From: Sepioteuthis lessoniana
Lineage: Eukaryota > Mollusca > Cephalopoda > Myopsida > Loliginidae
Length of the DNA: 64,000 nt
Assembly (NCBI GenBank): GCA_963585895.1
Contig: OY757904.1
Span: forward strand, 159,417,896-159,481,895
Reading direction: 5' to 3'
Below are positions 55,440 through 64,000 of the stretch, in pieces (the stretch's first letter is position 1; each line of letters opens with the position of its first letter). The position numbers were made by a program, and so were the translations under genes. The notes under the pieces are model-generated. The model was not told where the DNA came from and did not search any database. It saw only the letters and a program-made list of their open reading frames with translations.

Positions 55440-55572
55440 ATACCTTTGGGGAGGGTATGCCTTCCTTTATCCTTCTCTCTTCAGGTTAAATAGTATCACT
55501 ACTGCTCTTCTTCAAGGATGACTTTGGATAAAATAATCCACCAAGATTGATATGCCAGTAAACTAAAAATGC
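55440..55572 (+). repeat. Short SINE, 3' half with LINE-type tail
   Basis: acctttggggagggtatgcc, ccttctctcttcagg, ttaaatagtatcactactgc, ttcttcaaggatgac, then aataatccaccaagattgat and atgccagtaaac. Sister of 18366-18500. Confidence 0.7.
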
Positions 55573-55794
55573 TATAAAAGATCATTAACAATCAGTTGTC
55601 TGAATTAATTTAGTTGAGTGTCACTGAAAGATCTAAATGGAATCTTGAATATATCGGGAAAAACAAAACAAGACAAAGCAAAAACTGTTTGAGATTTTAA
55701 AAAAATACTAGATGTCGTATATATTTATCCAATTATTCCTTCACGAGCAAGTTGTTGGAACAAAAGGCCATTTTAAGCGGAATTTAACAGGTTT

Positions 55795-56000
55795 GAAGTC
55801 AGAGTTTTCCTTCTCCTAAATTGGTTTCCATGACAAAGTAAAAGAACTCATTCTGGTCATATGTATGCCCATAGCTGGAAGGATTATAGTTTGATGCATA
55901 TTTTTCCCAAGGGGATTATGTGAAATGCAAACAGCTTTGTCTAGGATTTGAACTCGGTTCTCACCCATTTCTTACGACGAGAATCGTTATAATACGGGCG
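55795..56000 (-). repeat. tRNA-derived SINE, family T
   Basis: Plus strand: gtcagagttttccttctcct, aattggtttccatgac, cccatagctggaagg, ctaggatttgaactcggttc, cttacgacgagaatcgttat. In minus sense the last blocks form a tRNA-like head with a B box (gagttcaaatcctag). Confidence 0.65.
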
Positions 56001-56779
56001 CCTTCGAGATGTGATATATATACTTGAAGAAAATAATAGCAGAAAGAAAATAGCTAGTATGAATACAAATTGGAATAATTCATGGAATATTTAAGGAGGT
56101 TCTATTTCGACATATGAATTAAAGAGCTAAATTTTCCTGTTTATTATTTGACATTCTTTTGAATTCTATTTGTATGAATGGTTAAAAAAATATCTAGCAT
56201 AGGATGAATAAAAAATTGATTTTAACTTTAGAAAAACCTAATTGACTATTCTATTGGTATGCCAGCAGTATTTGAAACAGATATGCCGGTAACCAAAGTC
56301 GTTATATGTGAAATATAACGAAAAGATGATATCAAATAGGATAACATCAAATATGATGTTTAACGATGACTGAATATAATACCAGGATGCAGACGTTCCT
56401 AGCATAATAGGTCTTTGTTTCTGATAATGATAACAAATATAATGATGGTTGATTAGTTTCAATAGTTCATTTCATAACGTGATGTGTACAAAGGCAATAT
56501 GTTACGTCATCAGGCGTCTGTTGTCTTTGTTGTTTTGGTCTGAACAGGGTCGGTTAAATACAGGAGATTGCTTTGTTCATGCGCTTTTTTCTTCTTCAAC
56601 TAAAAAGCGTATTTATGGCGAACAATTTTCGTTAAAATGTCTTGAGGTTGAGTAAAGGACGTGCTCTTTAAGAGATTTTGTACAAAGTAAATATAAAAGG
56701 CTTTTTGCTGGAATTCCTACTTTCTTTACTGATTGCATCTTTCTTTACTGATTGCATGTTTCGTTCGAATAGTTGAATT
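56001..56779. other. No gene seen
   Basis: AT-rich. A duplicated tttctttactgattgcat near 56720-56750 is the only structure noted. Confidence 0.4.
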
Positions 56780-56945
56780 GAATTATTGAATTGGACGGCT
56801 TATCAACCATTCTAGAATTATTTTATCCCTTGAGGTTAGGGAATTGTGTCCATTATACGTCTATATTTACATATTTTGTGTAGTTGTGTCTAGTTTTTTT
56901 TAAACGCAGTTATGATATCAATTATTTTGTAATAAAAAGAGGTGG
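56780..56945 (-). mobile_element. VT element, tail fragment of divergent subfamily
   Basis: Plus strand: ggacggcttatcaaccattc, ttttatcccttgaggttagg, gaattgtgtccattatacg, tttgtgtagttgtg. It corresponds to the tails at 29655 and 43170; the body is absent. Confidence 0.5.
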
Positions 56946-57229
56946 TGGTGGATGGTATACCTCCTCAGCAACAGAAAGAAAAGAGTCTCTCGTAACTGAA
57001 TACGTGGAATCAATTTCTCCTTTATAGAAGGTGAACAGCCGAATTTCAACGCTGAAAATATCCCTTTTTCCTGCAACAGTCTTCTAGCAGTCCTACTGCC
57101 AAGTTCGTCTCTCGTCCTGCGTCGCTAAGACATGAAAACGTCTCTCTCTCGTGCATTCAGGCAGGATTTAAATCATCATACCAAAACGCCACATCCGGGT
57201 CAATCGTACAATGAAGTAATTTACATGCG

Positions 57230-57310
57230 CACCAGCGTGTACGTAGTCGTGACGTCAAACACGATTCCCGATCGGGAGGACGTGAGTTCGATCTTCCCAA
57301 TCGCCCGTTT
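57230..57310 (+). repeat. tRNA-like sequence (SINE head or tRNA pseudogene)
   Basis: tagtcgtgacgtcaaacac (A-box-like) and gacgtgagttcgatcttccc (B-box-like) are spaced as in a tRNA. Pairing of an acceptor stem is not obvious, so I do not call a working tRNA gene. Confidence 0.35.
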
Positions 57311-57589
57311 CTCTTTCCCTGATCTCATTTTACACGCCAGAAATATTCGTGCACGTTTTGAGCTGTCACGTGCGTGATTTCTCTCGCCACATTTATTTCT
57401 AGCAAAAATTACTCATAGTTGTATTATTTCAAGTATTACCGTTTGATACAAATAATACGGTTTCAATTAATTATTTCTATTAAATAATTATCATTTGTTT
57501 GTACTCATTTATATGGCTTAAGTTACTAATAATAAACTTTAGTAAACTATTATAGCTGCAAGTAACTCTACACAGTTATACGACATTAA

Positions 57590-57732
57590 GCATTTTTATC
57601 GAATGTGTATAATTCTAAACAAATCTATTTGACTTCTTGATAGGACCTTAACTAGTACAACTAGTATGGCTTAGTGTAAACCAAGCAATAATGGCAATGA
57701 AGGGGTATTTAATACTCCTAAGGTTTGGGGGG
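57590..57732 (-). mobile_element. VT element, body fragment
   Basis: Plus strand: caaatctatttgacttcttg, ataggaccttaactag, gtatggcttagtgtaaacc, aagcaataatggcaatgaag, gggtatttaatactcc. Matches the body end in minus sense. Heavily diverged. Confidence 0.5.
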
Positions 57733-57860
57733 AAAATCCTTGTGGTGTTGTGGCTAACGTATTGAACTGTGACATCGTAGTAAGCGAGTTCGAACTCTAA
57801 TCGCGTTCACTTTCGAACTAAAACTCTTGGGAGTTCTTGATATATAGGAATCAGAATATA
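57733..57860 (+). repeat. tRNA-derived SINE head
   Basis: cttgtggtgttgtggctaac (A box) and gcgagttcgaactctaatcg (B box), then cgttcactttcgaac and actcttgggag, matching the head at 62265-62400. Confidence 0.7.
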
Positions 57861-59099
57861 ATTTGGCAAAAAGAAATAGGTGTAGAGTTTCTAGGGTTAA
57901 TCGAAGTCAATATGAAGTATCATCTGTATGCAATACTAGTTTAATAATTACCCATATTGAAACCTTTATGTTTGTGAATTATCAATGCAATTCTAAAAAA
58001 TTGCATTTACTCATTTTTATGATTCACGATTGTCTAAATTTCTTTTTTTTTTTTTTTTTTAAATAACAGTAATTTCTATTTTGGAGATTAGGTGATATTA
58101 CTTAAATGAAATTAATCCGATTAATTTGCTAAGACATATTTGAAAGAAAAATTTATTTTTAGATATTTTCCAATATGAATAAACAATATTTAATTATGTT
58201 ACTTTATTAGATTTCATATATCAAGATGGTTTGTTTCTTCTTTCTTTATTTAAATGATGCTATGTTCTTCCGTTCAGAAAAGCTTATATTACTTATAGTA
58301 TACATATAATTATTATGTTAATTATAATGATTTTGGAATTAATCAGTTAGTTCAATTAAAAATAATTAATCAATTTTTATGATTTAATTCTTTTGAAATG
58401 ATTCAAAATGACGTTTTATCAACATAAACTCATTAGTCATGCAATGTTGTCAAGAAAAATTACTGCTATTACTTCTGATTTATTAAAAAACATCATTGAA
58501 AATTCGATGCCTAAATTATGGTTTGCAAATAAATGTTAGACATTATTATATTGAAAGAAAATTAATGAACTTGGATATTAAAATATTTTATTTTTTAAAC
58601 AGTTTCCCTTTTGCAGTTTATGGATAAAATCCTTTAAAAATAGATTTTAGATTAAATTATTCGCCTTTATTTTATCCCCTAAAGTAAAAACTGTCCATTC
58701 GACTGATTTGATATTGTTGGGATAAACGTTTGAATTCTGTATTGATTTGTTCCCTAATTATATGTTGCCGTTCATTGCTTATGATGTTTCTAAATTTACC
58801 GATTGTTATTATTCAACATATTCAACTAGCGTGGGTAGAAAATAAATAATAAGCCTTTGGCAAGACTCGAACTCTCAGGTCCTGATGTCAGGTAGCCAGT
58901 AGTCAGATTTGTAAAAGTGGTTTGATGTAACTGCCGTGGAGTCTTTTGCGTCAGCGGTTGACAGGTGACACTATATGAATAAGGATGTTTATATTTCAGA
59001 CTACAAAACTATAAATCATAGTGGGTCGATTTTTGAAATATAAATAACCTGAAGCTGCGTGATCACCATATCAACCTAACGCCATGACAAAAAGGACTG

Positions 59100-59103
<4 letters not shown>
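57861..59103. other. No gene; tRNA-like head on the minus strand at 58850-58935
   Basis: Very AT-rich. At 58855-58885 the minus strand reads ctgagagttcgagtcttgcc, a B-box-like sequence probably from an isolated SINE head. Nothing else recognised. Confidence 0.4.

Positions 59104-59138
<35 letters not shown>
59104..59138. repeat. (TA)n microsatellite, target of the Tc1 insertion
   Basis: The Tc1 element interrupts this (TA)n; the other part continues at 60815-60841. Tc1 elements insert at TA, so the array offered many sites. Confidence 0.9.
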
Positions 59139-59140
<2 letters not shown>

Positions 59141-59143
<3 letters not shown>

Positions 59144-59352
59144 TATCACAAAAGTGAGTACACCCCTCATATTTCTGCAGATATTTAAGTATATCTCTTC
59201 ATGGGACAACTCTGACAAAATGACACTTTAACACAAAGAAAAGTAGTCTGTGTGTAGATTATATAACAGAGTTGATTTATTTTCCCCTCAAATTACTCAA
59301 AATATAACAATTAAAACCTAGACCCCTGCCAACAAAAGTGAGTACAGCCCTA
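59141..59352 (+). repeat. Left terminal inverted repeat of the Tc1 element
   Basis: Pairs with 60603-60814. Transposase sites are likely at the outer end (aaaagtgagtacacccctca) and again at the inner end (ccaacaaaagtgagtac), giving the two-site inverted/direct repeat arrangement known in fish Tc1 elements. Confidence 0.85.
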
Positions 59353-59535
59353 AGAAACTACACCCCTAAATGTCCAAATTGTGTACTGCTTGCCATTTTC
59401 CCTCCAAAATGTCATGTGACTCATTTGTGTTACTAGGCCCATGTGTTACTAGGCCCATGTGCATAGGGAGCAGGTGTGTTCAGATTTGTAGTGAAGCTCT
59501 CACACTCTCTCATACTGGTCACTGAAAGTTCCAAC

Positions 59536-60560
59536 ATGGCACCACATGGCAAAGAACTCTCTGAGGATCTTAAAAGACATGTTGTTGCATTACATAGAGA
59601 TGGCAAAGGCTACAAGATTGCCAACACCCTGAAACTGAGTTGCAGCACAGTGCTAAGATCATCCAGCGTTTTAAAAGTGCGGGGTCCACTCAGAACAGGC
59701 CTCGGGTAGGTCGTCCAAAGAAGCTGAGCGCACGTGCTGAACGTCACATCCAAATGCTTTCTTTGAAAGATTGGCGTAGGAGTGCTGTCAGCATTGCTGC
59801 AGAGATTGAAGAGGTGGTGGTGGGGGGTCAGCCTGTTAGTGCTCAGACCATACGCCGCACTCAGCATCAAATTGGTGTGCATGGCTGTCACCCCAGGAAG
59901 AAGCCTCTTCTGAAGACGATACACAAGAAAGCCTCCAAACAGTGTGCTGAAGACATGTCAACAAAGCACATGGATTACTGGAAACATGTCCTATGGTCTG
60001 ATGAGATGAAGATTAATTTGTTTGGTTCTGATGGCTTTAAGCATGTGTGGCGGCGACCAGGAGAGGAGTGCAAAGATAAGTGTGTCATGCCTCCAGTCAA
60101 GCATGGTGGTGGGAATGTCATGGTCTAAGGCTGCATGAATGCTGCAGGTCTTGGGGAGTTATATTTCATTGAGGAAAATATGGACTCCAACATGTACTGT
60201 GAAATACTGCAGCAGAGCATGATCCCCTCCCTTCAGAAACTGGGTAGCAGGGCAGTGTTACAGCATGACAATGACTCCAAACACGCCTCCAAGACGACCA
60301 TTGCTTTACTGTAGAGGCTGAGGGTAAAGGTGATGGACTGGCCAAGCATGTCTCCAGACTTAAACCCAATAGAATATCTTTGCGGGATCCTCAAGCGGAA
60401 GGTGAAGGTGTGCAAAGTCTCAAATATCTGCCAGCTCTGCGAAGTCATCATGGAGGAGTTGAAGAGCATCCCAGTGGCTACCTGTGAAGCTCTGGTAAAC
60501 TCCATGCCCAGGAGAGTAAAGGCAGTTCTGGATAATGATGGTGGCTACACAAAATATTGA
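59536..60560 (+). pseudogene. Tc1-like transposase (DD34E), broken
   Basis: ATG at 59536 (MAPHGKELSEDLKRHVVALH). A codon is lost after GKGYK and a one-base deletion near 59655 shifts frame. The next frame reads KIIQRFKSAGSTQNRPRVGR, KLSARAERHIQ, AAEIEEVVVGGQPVSAQTIR, HVLWSDEMKINLFGSD (first Asp), GGGNVMV then a stop in place of Trp. It continues with RAVLQHDND (second Asp) and, after another stop, WPSMSPDLNPIEYL (Glu). Catalytic residues remain but the chain is interrupted three times. Family length is about 340 residues. Confidence 0.9.
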
Positions 60561-60602
60561 CAGTTGACATGGTGTATGTTAATACTGACAACTTTCCCTA
60601 AG

Positions 60603-60814
60603 GGGTTTACTCACTTTTGTTGGCAGGGGTTTAGCTTTTAATGGCTATATTTTGAGTTATTTTGAGGGGCAAATAAATTAACTCTGTAATATAAGCTGCA
60701 TACAGACTACTTTTCATTGTGTCAAAGTATCATTTTGTCAGTGTTGTCCCATGAAGAGATATACTTAAATATCTGCAGAAATGTGAGGGGTGTACTCACT
60801 TCTATGATACACTG
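60603..60814 (-). repeat. Right terminal inverted repeat of the Tc1 element
   Basis: Reverse complement of 59141-59352 with scattered differences; ends tatgatacactg before TA. Confidence 0.85.
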
Positions 60815-60841
<27 letters not shown>

Positions 60842-60846
<5 letters not shown>

Positions 60847-61104
60847 ATACAGTCATATGGTTTGCAATTGATATAAAGCGTAGTCATAATCAGGGATAGA
60901 CCATATTTAAATCTTAGTTTTAATAGCGTTGACCAGAGTAAGCGGTGCTTCGTGGCAGTTAGTTTCTCGCCTATTTGATCATCAGATGTGGGAGTCACTT
61001 GGACTGATTATTGCATAGGCGAGGAATTGATAATCACCAGGTACTGTTGACTCTGTGTCTACACAACTAAAATTTTGATCTATCTATCTATATGTGTGTG
61101 TGTG

Positions 61105-61145
<41 letters not shown>

Positions 61146-61567
61146 TGAATTAATGTGTTGCCAACCAGAGTTATTTGGTGAATTGGATATAAATTTTGTG
61201 TGTATCATGTTATATCTAACTTATTCCCGCGGTTGGGTTAGATTTAAATATATTGTTGAGAAGGAGATTATGTCGTAGATATTTATTGTATCAAAGAAAA
61301 GTATTTCAAGATTAGACTCCGAAATAATTTGGATTTTGACTGAAGCTGCTTGTGTTCTCGTAGCTCTAATGTTCTTGGGAATGGTCTGAATATTTTCAGC
61401 ACATACGCTAACAAAATTCTCTCGTTACTGACATGTCTTGATGTTTGGCTTAATAAGTCAGTCAGCTATTGTGCAAGCTATTCTTCCTTACCGGCAAAGC
61501 AATAAAAGTAAAAGTCAATTCCCACCTGAACACCTGGAGAAAAATACAATTAATCAATATTTACACA
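60842..61567. other. No gene; (GA)n(GACA)n at 61090-61146
   Basis: AT-rich with one compound microsatellite. No recognisable coding sequence. Confidence 0.45.
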
Positions 61568-61885
61568 CAGTAACAAGCTGGCGCGCTTAGCGTAATTATT
61601 ATTGTCGTAGGAAATGGAATCGGTGATCCGAGTGCAAATCCTGGACCAGGCAATTTGCGTTTTACTTTGTGCTAATGTCTTTGCGAAAGACATGAACTGA
61701 TCTGTTGTATTTATGAGTAAATTGTAGGACAGACTGGGTTATTTAGCCTTGGTGCGGCAATCTTTGAAAATGAAAGCTATGTATTCAAACCAGATTTACT
61801 CCGCTTAAACATTGAACTCATATCACATTCTCTCCGTGGTGGAGGGTTCGAATAAATGCACATACGAGTTGGTGTGATTATAGGT
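61568..61885 (+). repeat. tRNA-derived SINE, family S, fullest copy
   Basis: Head with agctggcgcgcttagcgtaa and a B-box-like ccgagtgcaaatcctgg. A spacer follows, then the body tattcaaaccagatttactc, cgcttaaacattgaactc, ctctccgtggtggagggttc. The body recurs at 1-150 and 42195-42330. Confidence 0.55.
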
Positions 61886-62264
61886 AGAACTGACTCTAGT
61901 TTTGTTTGGCACAAGAACATTTGAGGCACTCAATGAGAATCAAACTATACAATAATAATAGGTATTTACAAATGTATTTTTGGAGCGAAAGTGTTAATAT
62001 ACAAAGAGGATCGAACTCGCTACCAATTAGTAATAGCTGTTTACCAAACTATTTTTTGGGAGAAGGGCCCAAGTGTAGACATGCAGCAAGGATCCGTTCT
62101 ATGGTATTAAATAATAGATATTTAGTAATATTAGTATAGTTTGGCTCAAGGTCATAAGTGTAAGGTTCCTATTGTCAGTCGAAGTCAATATAAAGAAGTT
62201 GCACCATACAAAACGAGCTTAACTCTAAAGTCTACAGAGAGTTGGTATGATTAGGAATGTGATT

Positions 62265-62985
62265 CGTGGGTAGTTTCCGTAGCGTTATGGCTCACATTCT
62301 GGACTGCGATATCTAAGTGAGCTCAAACTCCAATCGCGCTATTACGTTTATTTTCAGATTAATACCCTTGGGAAAAAGCATGCCTCCTCCGCATAATCCT
62401 CCAACTGTCGGCTGAATTGCATCGCTTCAGTTTTTCGACCAGGATGGCTTTGGCATTAATTGTCCAGTCGGCTGGGGCTGTTGAATACACCGACTGCTTC
62501 TATGCAGAGAGGTTAAACTCCTCCAGCGAATGTCCTAAATATGATACTAAACAATATGATGGTGAGGCTCCAGTAATGCTGGAGCTTAGGGGAATGCAGA
62601 GTACCCCTTCATTGCCACCACTGCCAGGTCCTCTCTGGGCCAGAGTTGTAGCACCTATAGGTCAAATAGAACTTAACTGTGTATTTATGATAAACTGAAT
62701 TGTTTAAAATAGAACTGTTTTGACATTTAAACTGCGTACTTATGCTAAGTTTAATTGTTTGAAATAGAACTGTTTTCCCATTTAACTGTATGCAAACAAA
62801 AACTATATTTCTGTTGAACTGAATTATTTGAAATAGAACTATTTTTTGTATAAAAATGGATTTGGCATCGAATAACGTACAAAGATTGATATACCATAAA
62901 ACCCAAATAAGCAAAAAAATAAACTTTAGCATTAAATTAGAAACGAAGGTTTGATGTGTCATTAAAGCATCGCAAACTAAACTTT
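62265..62985 (+). repeat. Short tRNA-derived SINE, split by a VT element
   Basis: Head: tagcgttatggctcacattc (A box) and gtgagctcaaactccaatcg (B box). Body: ttttcagattaataccctt, gggaaaaagcatgcctcctc, tcgaccaggatggctttggc. After the insertion the tail resumes at 62924 (ctttagcattaaattag; aaggtttgatgtgtcattaa). The tail is the LINE-type tail. Confidence 0.75.
62460..62923 (+). mobile_element. VT element nested in the SINE tail
   Basis: A 464-base insertion flanked by ctttggcattaa (62448-62459) and ctttagcattaa (62924-62935). 5' end ttgtccagtcggctggggct; body with ccgactgcttctatgcagag, atgatggtgaggctccagta and ctgccaggtcctctctgg; about three minisatellite units (gaattgtttaaaatagaact); tail aaatggatttggcatcgaat and gattgatataccataaaacc. 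Shortest complete copy, differing from the 641-base copy mainly in repeat number. Confidence 0.85.
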
Positions 62986-64000
62986 TTTTCTAATTTCAAG
63001 ATTAAGTTTCTTTTATTTTTCTTTCTTTGAATAAATTTTTCTTGGAGATAAGCCGATATTACTTATATAAATATGTTTTAGCCTAAACATAGAATATTGG
63101 AATATTAGAGGAATTAGTTATAAGACGTATATAAAGATCTGTTATAAATTTAAATATATATTTGTGTGGGTATTTTTTTTGTTTTAGCTAAATGTTTTTT
63201 CTTACGCTTTCAACAGGCAAAATTAATCTGATGTCAATCATATTTAAGTCTATTGCAAAATCCAACACAGACGGTACTTCAAGAAGGCCGAAAGGTACAA
63301 CGGTCGGAAATTAGACTGTAACAACTCATATAAAGGTAGAAATCCAAATAAATCAATGCGAAATGATAAAGAAAAGAAACTGTTTAATCTGAATAACATA
63401 ATATTGGTTGAAATATAGATATTTTTGCAAAGTTAAAGTGATGTATATTACATATTAATTCATTCGGCCATTATTCTTACCCAAACGCAGTTCTATTCTT
63501 CTGTCTTCTTTATTAGACAAAACGTTTTTACTCTTATGCGTTGATTCTATTAAATCTAATTTTGTCTTTATTTCAAAATTTCGACCACTTTCTTTCCAGC
63601 CGGTGTATTTTTAATTGCTAGGGTAATGTCTAGTAGGCTAATGTCTAGTAGGGTAATGTCAAGTAGAACTTTTTATTGAATCCGCGATGGTATATTCTCC
63701 TAATTATGTTAACTTGTAAAAATCTAAGACAAAATTGTGAAGTAAATCAACTTTGTTCCCATTCGACCGAGAAAACTTTCATTTATGAAAGAGAAGCCAT
63801 CATTCTCTGAAACATGGTGATTACTGAGAAATTCGAATACATAATTTACCCTAAAATACGAAACTGGGTTAATTAAACTAATTTGTTTTTAGGAATGTCT
63901 GATTATTTTTGAGAAACTTAGTATGCGTCATTGAAAAGACAAATCTAAGATAGATAGCTTAATAATTTGGTAAGTAAATTGATTCTGAACAATTTTGTAT
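62986..64000. other. No gene; short tandem repeat near 63620-63665
   Basis: AT-rich. A unit like gtaatgtctagtagg is repeated three times near 63620-63665. Nothing else recognised. Confidence 0.45.

Larger units (their letters stand above)
59139..60814 (+). mobile_element. Tc1-like DNA transposon, near full length
   Basis: A 1676-base element with inverted repeats of about 212 bases and a single transposase frame between. Its ends (gtgtatcacaaaagtgagta; cacccctca-atttctgcag) and its interior are, from memory, very close to Tc1-like elements abundant in bony fish. It is less AT-rich and much better preserved than the elements around it. A frameshift and in-frame stops disable the transposase. 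Confidence 0.95.

Noticed and set aside
57230-57310. Functional tRNA gene
   Set aside because: A- and B-box-like motifs are present, but I could not see a convincing acceptor stem or complete cloverleaf. The same holds for tRNA-like heads at 16697, 22617, 54842, 57733 and 61568.
62417-62698. A 93-residue open frame as a coding gene
   Set aside because: It runs from SINE sequence into the VT body; both are non-coding repeats with related copies that are not open.

Overview
The window looks like intergenic DNA from an invertebrate nuclear genome. It is AT-rich, full of (GA)n, (TA)n and (GT)n microsatellites, and packed with decayed transposable elements on both strands. I found no convincing exon of a host gene, no intact tRNA or rRNA gene, and nothing prokaryotic. 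The mix of families points to a mollusc, most likely a cephalopod such as an octopus: an RTE-like LINE with a (GAT)n tail, a Tc1/mariner-type transposase family I associate with octopus, Ty3/gypsy elements, several tRNA-derived SINEs, and a large family that shares its 3' end with an RNase H-bearing LINE. That placement is inference from recalled families; no marker gene is present.

Layout. 1-6.6 kb: SINE pieces and a minus-strand LINE in three parts, split by a repeat called X1 here and by a 440-base unknown segment. 7.4-11.3 kb: a minus-strand LINE with endonuclease, RT and RNase H remnants, preceded by a minisatellite carrying a nested SINE. 12.5-18.5 kb: Tc1 and mariner remnants and SINEs. 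18.8-22.1 kb: a plus-strand Ty3/gypsy element with a mariner and an RTE-like LINE nested in it. 22.8-24.3 kb: hAT and mariner remnants. 26.4-31.9 kb: a cluster of a headless retroposon family, called the VT element here, with a foldback sequence. 32.0-35.7 kb: a direct-repeat-bounded, LTR-like non-autonomous element. 35.8-41.8 kb: a minus-strand Ty3/gypsy element with both LTRs. 45.6-48.1 kb: a Tc1/mariner-type transposase pseudogene carrying two nested insertions (X2 and a VT element). 48.9-51.3 kb: the best RTE-like LINE copy and a mariner. 53.7-54.6 kb: a jockey/CR1-like RT pseudogene. 59.1-60.8 kb: a well-preserved Tc1 element that resembles fish elements. 62.3-63.0 kb: a VT element nested in a SINE.

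The most interesting system is a retroposition network. The RNase H LINE at 7.4-11.3 kb, a short tRNA-derived SINE, and the VT family all end in the same 3' block (ttaaataacctacaaagg followed by ttgatatgccataaaacc). This is the usual sign that the small elements borrow the LINE's enzyme. The VT family has a fixed 5' end (ttgcccagtcggctgg), a body of about 200 bases, a minisatellite of 3-6 units of about 60 bases, and that LINE tail. Two copies have 12-13 base target duplications, and a related empty site for one insertion lies elsewhere in the window.

All coordinates of decayed elements are approximate unless target-site duplications are quoted. Family assignments rest on recognising short conserved motifs by eye.
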